Below, in pieces: positions 41,076-48,867 of a DNA stretch of 64,000 nucleotides. Positions within the stretch are counted from its first letter, which is position 1. Every line of letters starts with the position of its first letter. The stretch comes from GCA-016699445 sp964555055 (GTDB lineage Bacteria; UBA10199; JACPAL01; GCA-016699445): NCBI GenBank assembly GCA_964555055.1, contig CAZKQW010000011.1:1-64000 (forward strand). The letters run 5' to 3'. The notes below the pieces were generated by a model that saw only the letters and a list, made by a program, of their open reading frames with translations, was not told where the DNA came from and searched no databases. The position numbers were made by a program, and so were the translations under genes.

Positions 41076-41645
41076 ATGTCGTTCATCAATCCGAAGCAAA
41101 AGGAAGTGACGTTCAAGATTGTCTATGCGGGAGCGCCTTTTTCCGGGAAATCGTCAAGTCTTCGCTATCTTTATGAGCGACTCGGTGGAAACGGCAAAAA
41201 AAACCCACTCACTCTTTCGGACAGCACTCTTTTCTTCGACTTCATTCCTTTAAGCCTCGGCAAGATCGACAACATCAACGTCCATGTCCACGTCTACACC
41301 CTGCCGTCCCAAAAGGCGTACGATACCACCTGCAAGATGATCCTAAAGGGCGTAGACGGCGTTATCTTCGTGGTGGATTCCCAGATCGATAAGATCCAAG
41401 AGAGCTATGAGCACTTTGAAACCATCCAGAAGCAGGTCGAGCCCGAGAACTCCTGGTCGTCTCTTCCGGTGGCTTTTCAATACAACAAAAGAGACCTGAA
41501 ACAGAGTCTCGCCGCTGAAGAGCTCGACGGGCTTTTCAATAAAACCCAGGCGCCTTCTTTCGAAACCGTAGCGACCCGAGGCGAAAACGTCATGGACGCC
41601 TTCCAATCCGTCGCAAAACAAATCTTATTGGACCTCAAGAAATAA
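41076..41645 (+). CDS. mglA: MglA-type Ras-like polarity GTPase
   Basis: The 189-residue protein matches MglA, the small GTPase that sets leading-pole identity in Myxococcus and affects pili and motility proteins in related bacteria. P-loop is GAPFSGKSS (19-27), PM3 is YTLPSQ where myxobacterial MglA has TVPGQ, the conserved CKMILKGVDGVIFVVDSQ follows, and the base motif is NKRD. PM3 thus has Ser in place of the usual Gly, a position involved in hydrolysis geometry. No mglB GAP gene is adjacent. An AAAGGA site precedes the ATG. Confidence 0.93.
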   Translation: MSFINPKQKEVTFKIVYAGAPFSGKSSSLRYLYERLGGNGKKNPLTLSDSTLFFDFIPLSLGKIDNINVHVHVYTLPSQKAYDTTCKMILKGVDGVIFVVDSQIDKIQESYEHFETIQKQVEPENSWSSLPVAFQYNKRDLKQSLAAEELDGLFNKTQAPSFETVATRGENVMDAFQSVAKQILLDLKK

Positions 41646-41651
41646 CGCGAT

Positions 41652-42296
41652 TTACTTCGGGACTTTTTCCCAATCCTTCAAGAACTTCTCGATACCGATG
41701 TCGGTCAGCGGGTGATTGGCGAGTTGTTTGATGACGCTATAAGGAATCGTCGCGACGTCCGCGCCGATCAGGGCCGAGTCACGCACGTGGATGGGATTGC
41801 GGATGGAGGCGACGAGGATCTTCGTCTTAAATTCGTAATTATCGTAGATCTGCCGGATGTGCTCGATCAACTGCATGCCCTCCTCCGAAATGTCATCGAA
41901 GCGGCCGACGAAGGGGCTCACGTATGTGGCTCCGGCCTTCGCGGCGAGCAGGGCCTGGTTGGGGCTGAATAGCAGCGTCACGTTGGTCTTGATCCCTTCG
42001 CCCGTCAGCTTCTTCACGACCTTCATAGCGGTCGCGGTCATTGGGACCTTGATGACGATGTTCTTGTGTATTTTGGCGAAATGGTACGATTCCCTTAGCA
42101 TACCTTCGTAATCGAGGCTTACGGTCTCGGCGCTGATCGGCCCGTCGACGATCTTCGCGATCTCTTGGATGGTCTCGTCGTAGTTGCGCCCCGTCTTCGC
42201 CGCGAGCGAGGGATTGGTCGTGACGCCGTCGATGACGCCCATGTCCCAGCATTCCTTGATTTCCTTCGTGTCCGCCGTATCGATGAAGAATTGCAT
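41652..42296 (-). CDS. tal: Transaldolase, short (type 3B) form
   Basis: The 214-residue protein belongs to the short transaldolase/fructose-6-phosphate aldolase family of the pentose phosphate pathway. FIDTADTKEI at the start, the GVTTNPSL motif (24-31), the Schiff-base lysine in NIVIKVPMT (about K83) and SPFVGRFDD are conserved. The subgroup usually has transaldolase rather than aldolase activity. AAGGAG lies seven bases before the ATG. It is convergent with mglA, six bases apart, and follows folK by 9 bases. Confidence 0.95.
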   Translation of the reverse strand: MQFFIDTADTKEIKECWDMGVIDGVTTNPSLAAKTGRNYDETIQEIAKIVDGPISAETVSLDYEGMLRESYHFAKIHKNIVIKVPMTATAMKVVKKLTGEGIKTNVTLLFSPNQALLAAKAGATYVSPFVGRFDDISEEGMQLIEHIRQIYDNYEFKTKILVASIRNPIHVRDSALIGADVATIPYSVIKQLANHPLTDIGIEKFLKDWEKVPK

Positions 42297-42305
42297 GCAC
42301 GCTCC

Positions 42306-42767
42306 TTAGTCTATATCGTCCAATAATCGCCGAATGGTTTTTAAAAGTGTCGGATGCTTAAAATCCGGAATCAAATCTGACAAGGGTTTTAACACGAAAA
42401 ATCGGTTTTGGATCTCGGGGTGCGGGATTTCCAGGTCCTCTCTCTGGATGACCAAGTCGCCATAGAATAAAATATCCAAGTCAATCACGCGCGGGGCCCA
42501 ATCCCCTTTCGTCTCGCGGCCCATGTCCGTTTCGATGTCTTGTAAGATTTTCAACAAATTCTCCGGCGTGAACTCAGTCTCCACCTCGAAGACTCCGTTT
42601 AAAAAATCCGGCATCGCTGGGTGGCCGGGTCCGCACAAAGCTTTCGTTTCGTATACGGGCGACACCCTCACGACATGGATTCCCGCGGTCGCCATTTTTT
42701 CGCTGGCTTTTTCGATATGCGCGGCGCGATCACCGAGATTGGAGCCGAAGGCGATATAGACCTTCAT
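42306..42767 (-). CDS. folK: 2-amino-4-hydroxy-6-hydroxymethyldihydropteridine diphosphokinase
   Basis: FolK transfers pyrophosphate from ATP to the pterin precursor in folate synthesis. The 153-residue protein has YIAFGSNLGDR at the start, SPVYETKALCG, FLNGVFEVET, and the HPPK signature PRVIDLDILFYGD. All are normal. The start codon overlaps the stop of the nucleotidyltransferase toxin-like gene by 4 bases, so it is translated downstream of that module. Confidence 0.95.
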   Translation of the reverse strand: MKVYIAFGSNLGDRAAHIEKASEKMATAGIHVVRVSPVYETKALCGPGHPAMPDFLNGVFEVETEFTPENLLKILQDIETDMGRETKGDWAPRVIDLDILFYGDLVIQREDLEIPHPEIQNRFFVLKPLSDLIPDFKHPTLLKTIRRLLDDID

Positions 42768-43294
42768 AGATGCTGACGTATTTTATTTCCGACGGCTAAT
42801 CGGATCTTTGGATTTAAACGATGCACTCCCTTAAGCCTTTCTTCTAAGACTTCAGGTTTCACCAACTTCTTTCGGAGCAAAGCTTTGCAGAAGTCATTGT
42901 CTTTTAGCCTTCCAGCGATGGCTTTGGAAATCCAAAGATCATGAGGATCGAGACAGAGAGCGGTGAACCCGTTTGTGGCTTGTGGCTTGAAGGGAACCAG
43001 GCGCTTTCTCCAGCCCTTCGGAAGAACCGCGGTTTTGGGAGTAACTCTCTGGGCATAATAGCCAAAAGTTTCCTGAAAAGCGGACAACTCGCCTATAGAC
43101 CCATCAATCAGGTCGGCCTTTGAAGCATCGGGATCTTCCAAAGCTGAAATATCGGTTCCGATCGAGCGATGGGCTTCGGGAATGACGCCATCATAAGACG
43201 CGTGAATGGCCTGACTTCCAATGATTAAGACTTCATTGACTCCTAGTATGGCGCCAGCCGCGCGGATCGTATGTTCGAACGATTCCCGTTTCAC
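42764..43294 (-). CDS. Nucleotidyltransferase-like toxin (DUF6036/AbiEii-type)
   Basis: The 176-residue protein has a minimal nucleotidyltransferase-like core: VLIIGSQAIHASYD (about 20-33) is the Gly-Ser motif and GTDISALE with nearby acidic residues supplies the metal-binding region. A helical part follows (LDPHDLWISKAIAGRLKDNDF). These match DUF6036-type proteins that act with an XRE regulator in toxin-antitoxin pairs; related toxins attach nucleotides to tRNA. The GTG at 43294 was chosen because it overlaps the regulator stop by 4 bases (GTGA); a TTG one codon upstream is possible. Confidence 0.7.
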   Translation of the reverse strand: MKRESFEHTIRAAGAILGVNEVLIIGSQAIHASYDGVIPEAHRSIGTDISALEDPDASKADLIDGSIGELSAFQETFGYYAQRVTPKTAVLPKGWRKRLVPFKPQATNGFTALCLDPHDLWISKAIAGRLKDNDFCKALLRKKLVKPEVLEERLKGVHRLNPKIRLAVGNKIRQHL

Positions 43295-43794
43295 CAAGAC
43301 TCCCGACGAAAATCTTCTAAAATACGAGCTCTTTTGCTAGAGCTTAATAGGCCGGCAAAAGGAGTTGCTTGCCTCATCTCACGAGCGAAGGATCCAAGAT
43401 CTAGTATATTCGTGATTAATTCTTCCAAAGGCAGGCCTAACCAATGCCTCCAATGATCCAATAGTATTTTCGCGGAGGGATTCTCCCGCCTCATTTTATT
43501 CAGGGTTTTCGTAGCCTTTGATATGGCGAAACCCGGGTCATTCCTGAGATCTTTAACGACAGCTCGATGATAGGCGAGGCTTCTCCTGTCTTCCCTAGTT
43601 AAGGGAAGCACGAAATTAACGGACAACTCAAGCCCCAATGATTCGGCGAATCTTCTCAAAGTCGCTACCGTAGGGGATTTCGCTCCGGATTCATAAAGAG
43701 CGATGGCAGGTTGTGACGTAGCTGCTTTTGACGCCAGGTCTTTTTGCGTTAAACCCGTGATACTTCGAAGCAAGGAAACCGGATCATTTCTCAT
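43291..43794 (-). CDS. XRE-family antitoxin/regulator
   Basis: The 167-residue protein starts with an XRE helix-turn-helix (residues 5-57: SLLRSITGLTQKDLASKAATSQPAIALYESG). A longer domain of about 100 residues follows, which would contact the toxin. The ATG at 43794 was chosen because a 12-bp palindrome ends 4 bases upstream; a frame reaching 43830 runs through that palindrome and encodes unlikely sequence. The partner nucleotidyltransferase gene overlaps its stop (GTGA). Confidence 0.82.
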   Translation of the reverse strand: MRNDPVSLLRSITGLTQKDLASKAATSQPAIALYESGAKSPTVATLRRFAESLGLELSVNFVLPLTREDRRSLAYHRAVVKDLRNDPGFAISKATKTLNKMRRENPSAKILLDHWRHWLGLPLEELITNILDLGSFAREMRQATPFAGLLSSSKRARILEDFRRESW

Positions 43795-43797
43795 AAA

Positions 43798-43827
43798 ACG
43801 AAATATATCTGATAAGATATATTTCGT
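43798..43827. promoter_or_regulatory. Operator palindrome of the XRE/nucleotidyltransferase module
   Basis: ACGAAATATATC (43798-43809) is the exact reverse complement of GATATATTTCGT (43816-43827), with a 6-base spacer. It lies directly before the XRE start codon, where an autorepressor would bind, and takes the place of a ribosome binding site. Confidence 0.75.
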
Positions 43828-43890
43828 CAATAAGCCTATTTTTTCTCCTTCGCATGCGAGCAGAAATGGTTTTGCTCATAGAAGTCCCGA

Positions 43891-46800
43891 TCAAGGCGTC
43901 GTGCGTTGGGGGCACGTTTCGGCCTCCATCGGATTGTAAGAGCCGCTGCACACGTTGAAGTCGGACGTGAGCGTCTTACCCACCCAACAATCCGGACACC
44001 CTAATGTCAAAGGATCCACGGAATCCCGATCCGGCGGAATATCCCATCGATCTTCAGCCGCAAACCGGGCGGCGATATGCTGCGCGAGTGCTTCGTCGGC
44101 GCTCGTCGCCAACAAAGTCCCGTCGCGACGGATGGCTCGCATTGTAAGCCGGTAACGCTGGCCTATATCCGGGTTTGCCGAAGGATTGCGGAGGAAAGTG
44201 ATCGAATCGAAGAGGAAATAACCGATCTTCCTCAAGAATTCAGGGTAGTTTCTGGGGGATACTCCCGGCATCGGCAAGAGCTGTGTGTGACGATTGACCA
44301 CCGAAGGGCGAATGATCATAGCTCCCGCGGCCCGTCCCTCGCCTCCGAAATCCCTAGGGACGAACTCTATATAGGGTTTCAGCACTGGAAACAACATGCG
44401 GGGCGGCGGCGGTGTTTGCCCGTCACGGAACGTCAAAAGAGAGTTTGGTTTCACGCCAGCGCCGGAACCGACGGCTCCCGTCATGTAAAACGCCATGACT
44501 GGCCCTATCCCGTCTCCGTAGCGATAGGCATCGCTCTGGTTCGTCGGAAGATTCATGCCTATCTGATAGGACTCCGATCCATTGTGGCTCGAGGGAGAAC
44601 CCGCACGACCCGGCAGCGTCGACAAGGCGGGTGACGACGTCATAGCTGTATTCAACCGTACGTGATTCGGAGTGCCTCGCATGACGACGTTGCGCTCCTT
44701 TTCGAGCTTCAGATAACCACGTCCGTATTTATAGCTCGCCAACGTTTCCAAATAATCCCGACTATTTGGATCATCGGACCGACGCGCATAAGCCGACGTG
44801 TTTCCGACGCCTCTTTCGGACAAGCGGTACAAGGCCGCGCGCATATCGCGGACGTTGGCCCGCAAGTCCGGATAACGATCCATGAGCAAAGCCGCCATGC
44901 CCGAAGTGATGGCCGCCGATGATGACGTGCCTCCCGACTCATCGTTCTCACCAGGAACAGGTGGTGAAGGAGCCACGAAATCAGGCTTTACAGCATTTAA
45001 ATTTGGACTTGCCGAGGTGTCATCTCGAGATTCGCCTGTCAAAAAAGCCCGATTAAACTCAGTGGGTTTAATCCCATTTCGAACGACAGGACCTCGAGCC
45101 GTGTACGATAGGGGCGCTGTGACGGGACACCCATCCGCAGATTCCTCCCCTCCCGGAGGGACGATGCAATAAGCGCCTCCTACTGTAACGACGGAGGGAG
45201 AGGTATTGGACTCACCCAAGCTTGCTTCCGTATTAAAAATAGTGAGTTGGCTATTTCCCGTGCCATTACCTATATAAAAAAGATTAATATAATTAGCGGG
45301 ATCACTATTCGCATAGGAAGAACCTGAAGCTCTTTCGAGCGCTAAGCCGTACCGGGCTTGACCGGATGGACAAGCAGCTGGGGCGGTGGATCCTTCATAG
45401 GGAATCAGGGCTTTCGCCTTGTGTGGGGAGGCGCTGGGATTGATCTGATAGGAGATATTCCTCACTATACCCGTGGCTCCAGGAGAGGCATCCAGTAATA
45501 CGACAAACCAATTCCTATTGACAGGATCGTATTGACGGATTTGCACTGAATAGAGCTGAGAATCTCGGGGCGGAAATCCTACCCTCAGCTTGATGGATTC
45601 CTGAGGGTTCGCCGCCATACACCCTAAATCGTTAATGACCCTTTCCCCTGTCACCTGGGTTCGTGAGGGCAGATCCTGCTCCGTCACCCCGGGACCTCGA
45701 ATGACAGCCCGGTCGGCCACGTTCCAATTCAAATAATTAGGGTGCGCTGTTGAGGGTGTAAAATTTCCGGACCAATGATCTCCCGGTTCGCCATTATTAC
45801 CAGCGCTAGTCACCACTAAAATCCCAGCCGTCGCCGCGTTATTTTGGGCGGACATACTGGGACCCGGAAACGGAGCAGCGATATTATTAAAGCGATCAAT
45901 GGGAGCCGTTATAGACAGGTTGATAATATCCGGTCCGTAATGTGAAGTTGTGTAATTAATAGCCTCAGCGGTTCCTCCTTGAAGAGTCGACCGATTGATC
46001 AAAATAAATTTCGCCCGAGGCGCGATCTCATAGGCTAAGGCCAACATGTGATTTCCGTGTTTGCCGCGTGCCGGAGGGTAGAACTCAAACTCTATGTTAG
46101 TACTCGGTGGAATCAGACCCTGCGTCTCCAATTCGCGAAACTGACTAGGATCGAACTCATCGATGATCGCGATCTTGATCGGCCTCCCCCCAGGACCGCC
46201 ATTCCCCGTCACACGGCCCGCTAACTGCCACCACCTCGCATTGGTACCTCCCCATGCTCCCGTAAAGGCTTCAGACCTCACCTCTCCCGGCAAATTTACC
46301 TTCCCCACCACTCGCGCCAATCCCTCCAAATCCTCCATCGACACTTCAGCCTCGATCTCATTCCCGCTCAACTCATACAAAACCTTCGCTCCCGTCGATC
46401 TCACCGCCTCCGCAAATCCTTCTCTCCCCTCTTCCCCCACCACATGCACGAGAAGCTTATCACCCTTCACGAACTTCGACGGAATGCCCGCCTGCGCAGC
46501 CCAGTCCTTCTCCCCAGCCTGATACGCCTTCAACCCTGCCTCTAACTGCGTCCCTAACGCTCCTAATAACTCCAAATCCTCCCACGACTCTCCCTCACGC
46601 CCTAATTTCTCCGCAATATGCATCACCAGCTTCTTATACTCTTCTCGCTTCGCTTCCTCAGTCTTCCCCTTAAAATAACTCTCATCGGCCCTTGCTTCCT
46701 TTTCCTCCCACTCTTCTGCCGAATCTTCTTTTAGTGCAGGCTCTTTGAGAGAGGAGGTCACTTGAGACACATCCGCAGAAAGCTGAGTCCACCATGGGTT

Positions 46801-46893
46801 CTTGCCCAAAAATATCTCCTGCGCTGATAAAGGCAATACCGTAGTCACGCTTATTAAGAGCATCGCTAACATTACTTTTTGATTCTGACTCAT
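43891..46893 (-). CDS. Secreted subtilisin-like (S8) protease paralogue 1, 1000 aa
   Basis: The protein has a signal peptide (residues 1-24), a charged region (50-100), an inhibitor-I9-like prodomain region (about 145-205), and a subtilase core with Asp245 (IAIIDEFD), His279 (GKHGNHML), oxyanion Asn366 (SAGNNG) and Ser near 655 (GTSSSAAITSGMA). His is in HGN, not the usual HGT. A long beta-rich C-terminal region ends in the tail GCPDC-x12-C-x11-C. An AAGGAG site precedes the ATG. Its prodomain-encoding part is identical at DNA level to that of paralogue 2. The likely role is extracellular proteolysis; the substrate is unknown. Confidence 0.85.
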   Translation of the reverse strand: MSQNQKVMLAMLLISVTTVLPLSAQEIFLGKNPWWTQLSADVSQVTSSLKEPALKEDSAEEWEEKEARADESYFKGKTEEAKREEYKKLVMHIAEKLGREGESWEDLELLGALGTQLEAGLKAYQAGEKDWAAQAGIPSKFVKGDKLLVHVVGEEGREGFAEAVRSTGAKVLYELSGNEIEAEVSMEDLEGLARVVGKVNLPGEVRSEAFTGAWGGTNARWWQLAGRVTGNGGPGGRPIKIAIIDEFDPSQFRELETQGLIPPSTNIEFEFYPPARGKHGNHMLALAYEIAPRAKFILINRSTLQGGTAEAINYTTSHYGPDIINLSITAPIDRFNNIAAPFPGPSMSAQNNAATAGILVVTSAGNNGEPGDHWSGNFTPSTAHPNYLNWNVADRAVIRGPGVTEQDLPSRTQVTGERVINDLGCMAANPQESIKLRVGFPPRDSQLYSVQIRQYDPVNRNWFVVLLDASPGATGIVRNISYQINPSASPHKAKALIPYEGSTAPAACPSGQARYGLALERASGSSYANSDPANYINLFYIGNGTGNSQLTIFNTEASLGESNTSPSVVTVGGAYCIVPPGGEESADGCPVTAPLSYTARGPVVRNGIKPTEFNRAFLTGESRDDTSASPNLNAVKPDFVAPSPPVPGENDESGGTSSSAAITSGMAALLMDRYPDLRANVRDMRAALYRLSERGVGNTSAYARRSDDPNSRDYLETLASYKYGRGYLKLEKERNVVMRGTPNHVRLNTAMTSSPALSTLPGRAGSPSSHNGSESYQIGMNLPTNQSDAYRYGDGIGPVMAFYMTGAVGSGAGVKPNSLLTFRDGQTPPPPRMLFPVLKPYIEFVPRDFGGEGRAAGAMIIRPSVVNRHTQLLPMPGVSPRNYPEFLRKIGYFLFDSITFLRNPSANPDIGQRYRLTMRAIRRDGTLLATSADEALAQHIAARFAAEDRWDIPPDRDSVDPLTLGCPDCWVGKTLTSDFNVCSGSYNPMEAETCPQRTTP
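46117..46752 (-). repeat. 636-bp block identical to 51103-51738
   Basis: Every base compared by eye matches the second copy at an offset of 4986. It encodes the charged region, prodomain and the start of the catalytic domain of S8 paralogue 1. The flanking sequence differs immediately at both ends, and the rest of the two genes differs much more. Confidence 0.85.
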
Positions 46894-46967
46894 CGAACTC
46901 TCCTTGCTTAAATGTCATGCTTGAGACGGCAAAAAATTTACCAATCTCTCCTCTAAACACAGGACAT

Positions 46968-46997
46968 GTTTTCATCCCAAAATATGAAAAGTTGCGT
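46968..46997 (-). promoter_or_regulatory. Shared promoter-like motif before S8 paralogue 1
   Basis: On the transcribed strand: ACGCAACTT, 11 bases, GGATGAAAAC, 75 bases, start codon. The same two words with the same spacing occur before paralogue 4 and a weaker form before paralogue 2. The spacing fits an alternative (ECF-like) promoter, or an activator site. Confidence 0.5.
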
Positions 46998-47061
46998 CTT
47001 TTTTTTAGAGGCTCTTTGAATTTTGTGTTCTGAAGAGAAAACAGCGGGACCTTATGGCCCT

Positions 47062-47643
47062 TTATCGCGCTTCCGTCGGTGGAAGGTTTGCTCTAAGTTT
47101 TAAGTATCGATTTAGATCGAGTGTCAATTCCGCAAACACATCAAATAAAGCTCCAAAAATGAAACCCACGTAGCTATCGATCGATTGCTTCCTACTTAAG
47201 CCTATGGTGGAGGGATTGGTTCCCGTGTTATCTGGAAGATGATAAGAGACCTCGAATCGCACCGGCCCTGCCACCTTCTGAATCTCAAACCGTTCTGTGT
47301 TCTCAGGATCAGGAAAAGTCAGTGCACCTGCAAACTCCAGGCGAAGAGCGACCCCGTGTTCTGATGCGGTATATAAAGGGTACGCGGCGAGATAAGTCGT
47401 GATCGCGATGAGATCGGGGCCTTGATGTGCCTGAAATGGTTTTTTTTGTGAGCTTAGTGGCGCCGCTTGAAACTTTTCCTTAAATCGATCGAAAGCCTTT
47501 AAAAGCAGGCCTATGCGATCCACCGAAACTTCCTCCATGGGCACTTCAAAAGAAATTTGGTTCCGTGTGATCGTATTCGGATCCGTTTGGATTTGGGAGT
47601 GGACCCCTACCAGAATACGATCGATAAATGCAGAGGTGTCCAT
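47062..47643 (-). CDS. Hypothetical cytoplasmic protein after S8 operon, 193 aa
   Basis: No family is recognised. It has no signal peptide or membrane helix. It starts MDTSAFIDRI and has alternating beta-like segments (ISFEVPMEEV, VALRLEFAGALTF, VRFEVSYHLP) ending in an amphipathic helix. The 219-residue protein at 52046-52705 has the same order of features and weak likeness (MDSAQF, a VPVP strand, LLxMKETF against LLKAFDRFKEKF), so the two may be distant paralogues, each after an S8 gene. It starts 9 bases after the beta-helix gene. A role as chaperone or inhibitor of the exported proteases is speculation. Confidence 0.55.
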   Translation of the reverse strand: MDTSAFIDRILVGVHSQIQTDPNTITRNQISFEVPMEEVSVDRIGLLLKAFDRFKEKFQAAPLSSQKKPFQAHQGPDLIAITTYLAAYPLYTASEHGVALRLEFAGALTFPDPENTERFEIQKVAGPVRFEVSYHLPDNTGTNPSTIGLSRKQSIDSYVGFIFGALFDVFAELTLDLNRYLKLRANLPPTEAR

Positions 47644-47652
47644 AAAGAGAGA

Positions 47653-48825
47653 TTATATATTATTGGGCTCGCAGGTATTGTTCGGCCCACAAAAAAACGG
47701 GTTTCCTCGATTATATTGGACCCTGTTATCTGACCCCTCAACTCGAATAGCGGCTCCTACCTGTCCCTCGACGATGTTTCCGGTGACACGAGAGTTGTTA
47801 GCGCCAAAGTAAATCATGCCCGTATCGCCACCGTTACCACCGTTTATTGTATTCTCCACGACTCGGATGCCGGGGAAATTCGTCGCATCGACGGAAACCG
47901 CACGACCATTCCGGAAAACAACATTTCCCGCCGCGTCACGCAGGGCTCCGAAAGTATTTCCTCCTATGGCGAAACCGTCTCCGGTATTATAGACTCCTTG
48001 CAACGTGATGGCCGCCGTATCGGGGATAAGCTGGGGCGAGATGGGAGGATGGGCGAGAGAATCACCACACGCCAAAAAACGCGATCCATCGACAAAACCT
48101 TCATCGATATTCTTGAGATGAAGACAGCGAGTCCCTCTTCCAAAAAAAGTCGCTCTTGAAATGTGGACCGTATTCACTCCATGGATAACGACCTCCGCGC
48201 TGAACGCAGCTCCATTGATATACAGGCTACGGATCCTCTCGGGTGTCTCCGGGACAGATCCCGAATCGGAAAAAACATGCATCCCTCCGGAGTAGTTTCC
48301 GCCGCTGCACGTCACATTCCGCGGATCCCTAAAAACGGTCAGACCATGGACAACAACCTCATAGAGTTGCAAATCACGTGGGTTATTCAAAGAGAGGGCA
48401 GGGACTTCAAATCCCGTCAACCTCACATCCCGGGGCTCAGGGTCCGTGACGACGATGGGCGCCGCCTCGCCTTGGAGAATGACGCCGGTGCCGTCCAAAT
48501 GAACATTCGATCCTGTTATGAAAATCGAAACGTTCCGGAAGCGTCCCGCGCAGAAACGTAGGTTCACAGGACCGGTCACATCCACCCTCATGTCATCGTG
48601 CAATTGATAACATGTCTCAACGTCTGCCACCGGAGGCTTTTCGCGATCTCCCGTGGAAGACGCATCTACAGGAGGCGCGTCGTTCAGTCCCGCGTCTTGA
48701 GTCTGGAGCGGACCTCCATCCGCATCCTGTGGGGCGTCGGCAGCGACGGCGCCGCTACAGGCCATTGTCACGGAGGCGATGCCTAAAAGCCTAGAAAAAA
48801 AGCTCGTGTAATTGGTGGTGTTCAT
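47653..48825 (-). CDS. Secreted parallel beta-helix protein, 390 aa
   Basis: The N-terminus is a signal peptide (cleavage likely after GAVA, about 29); a possible lipobox TMAC is not canonical. A low-complexity Asp/Ala/Pro linker follows (about 30-65), then a right-handed beta-helix with repeating NxT/S-V-I/L rungs (GSNVHLDGTGVIL, NVTCSGGNYSG, VVENTINGGNGG, NNSRVTGNIVEG). Such folds bind or cut polysaccharides or act as surface adhesins; no catalytic set is recognised. A GGGGAG site precedes the ATG. It lies between S8 paralogue 2 (42 bases upstream) and the 193-aa gene, probably in one transcript. Confidence 0.72.
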   Translation of the reverse strand: MNTTNYTSFFSRLLGIASVTMACSGAVAADAPQDADGGPLQTQDAGLNDAPPVDASSTGDREKPPVADVETCYQLHDDMRVDVTGPVNLRFCAGRFRNVSIFITGSNVHLDGTGVILQGEAAPIVVTDPEPRDVRLTGFEVPALSLNNPRDLQLYEVVVHGLTVFRDPRNVTCSGGNYSGGMHVFSDSGSVPETPERIRSLYINGAAFSAEVVIHGVNTVHISRATFFGRGTRCLHLKNIDEGFVDGSRFLACGDSLAHPPISPQLIPDTAAITLQGVYNTGDGFAIGGNTFGALRDAAGNVVFRNGRAVSVDATNFPGIRVVENTINGGNGGDTGMIYFGANNSRVTGNIVEGQVGAAIRVEGSDNRVQYNRGNPFFCGPNNTCEPNNI

Positions 48826-48867
48826 AATCTCCCCTACTTTCCCATTTCCCCCATTTCCCTATGGTGA

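Noticed and set aside
46163..46522. Identical 119-codon antisense frames in S8 paralogues 1 and 2 (also 51149-51508)
   Set aside because: They are identical only because the underlying 636-bp block is identical; the translated sequence has no protein-like features and no ribosome binding site.
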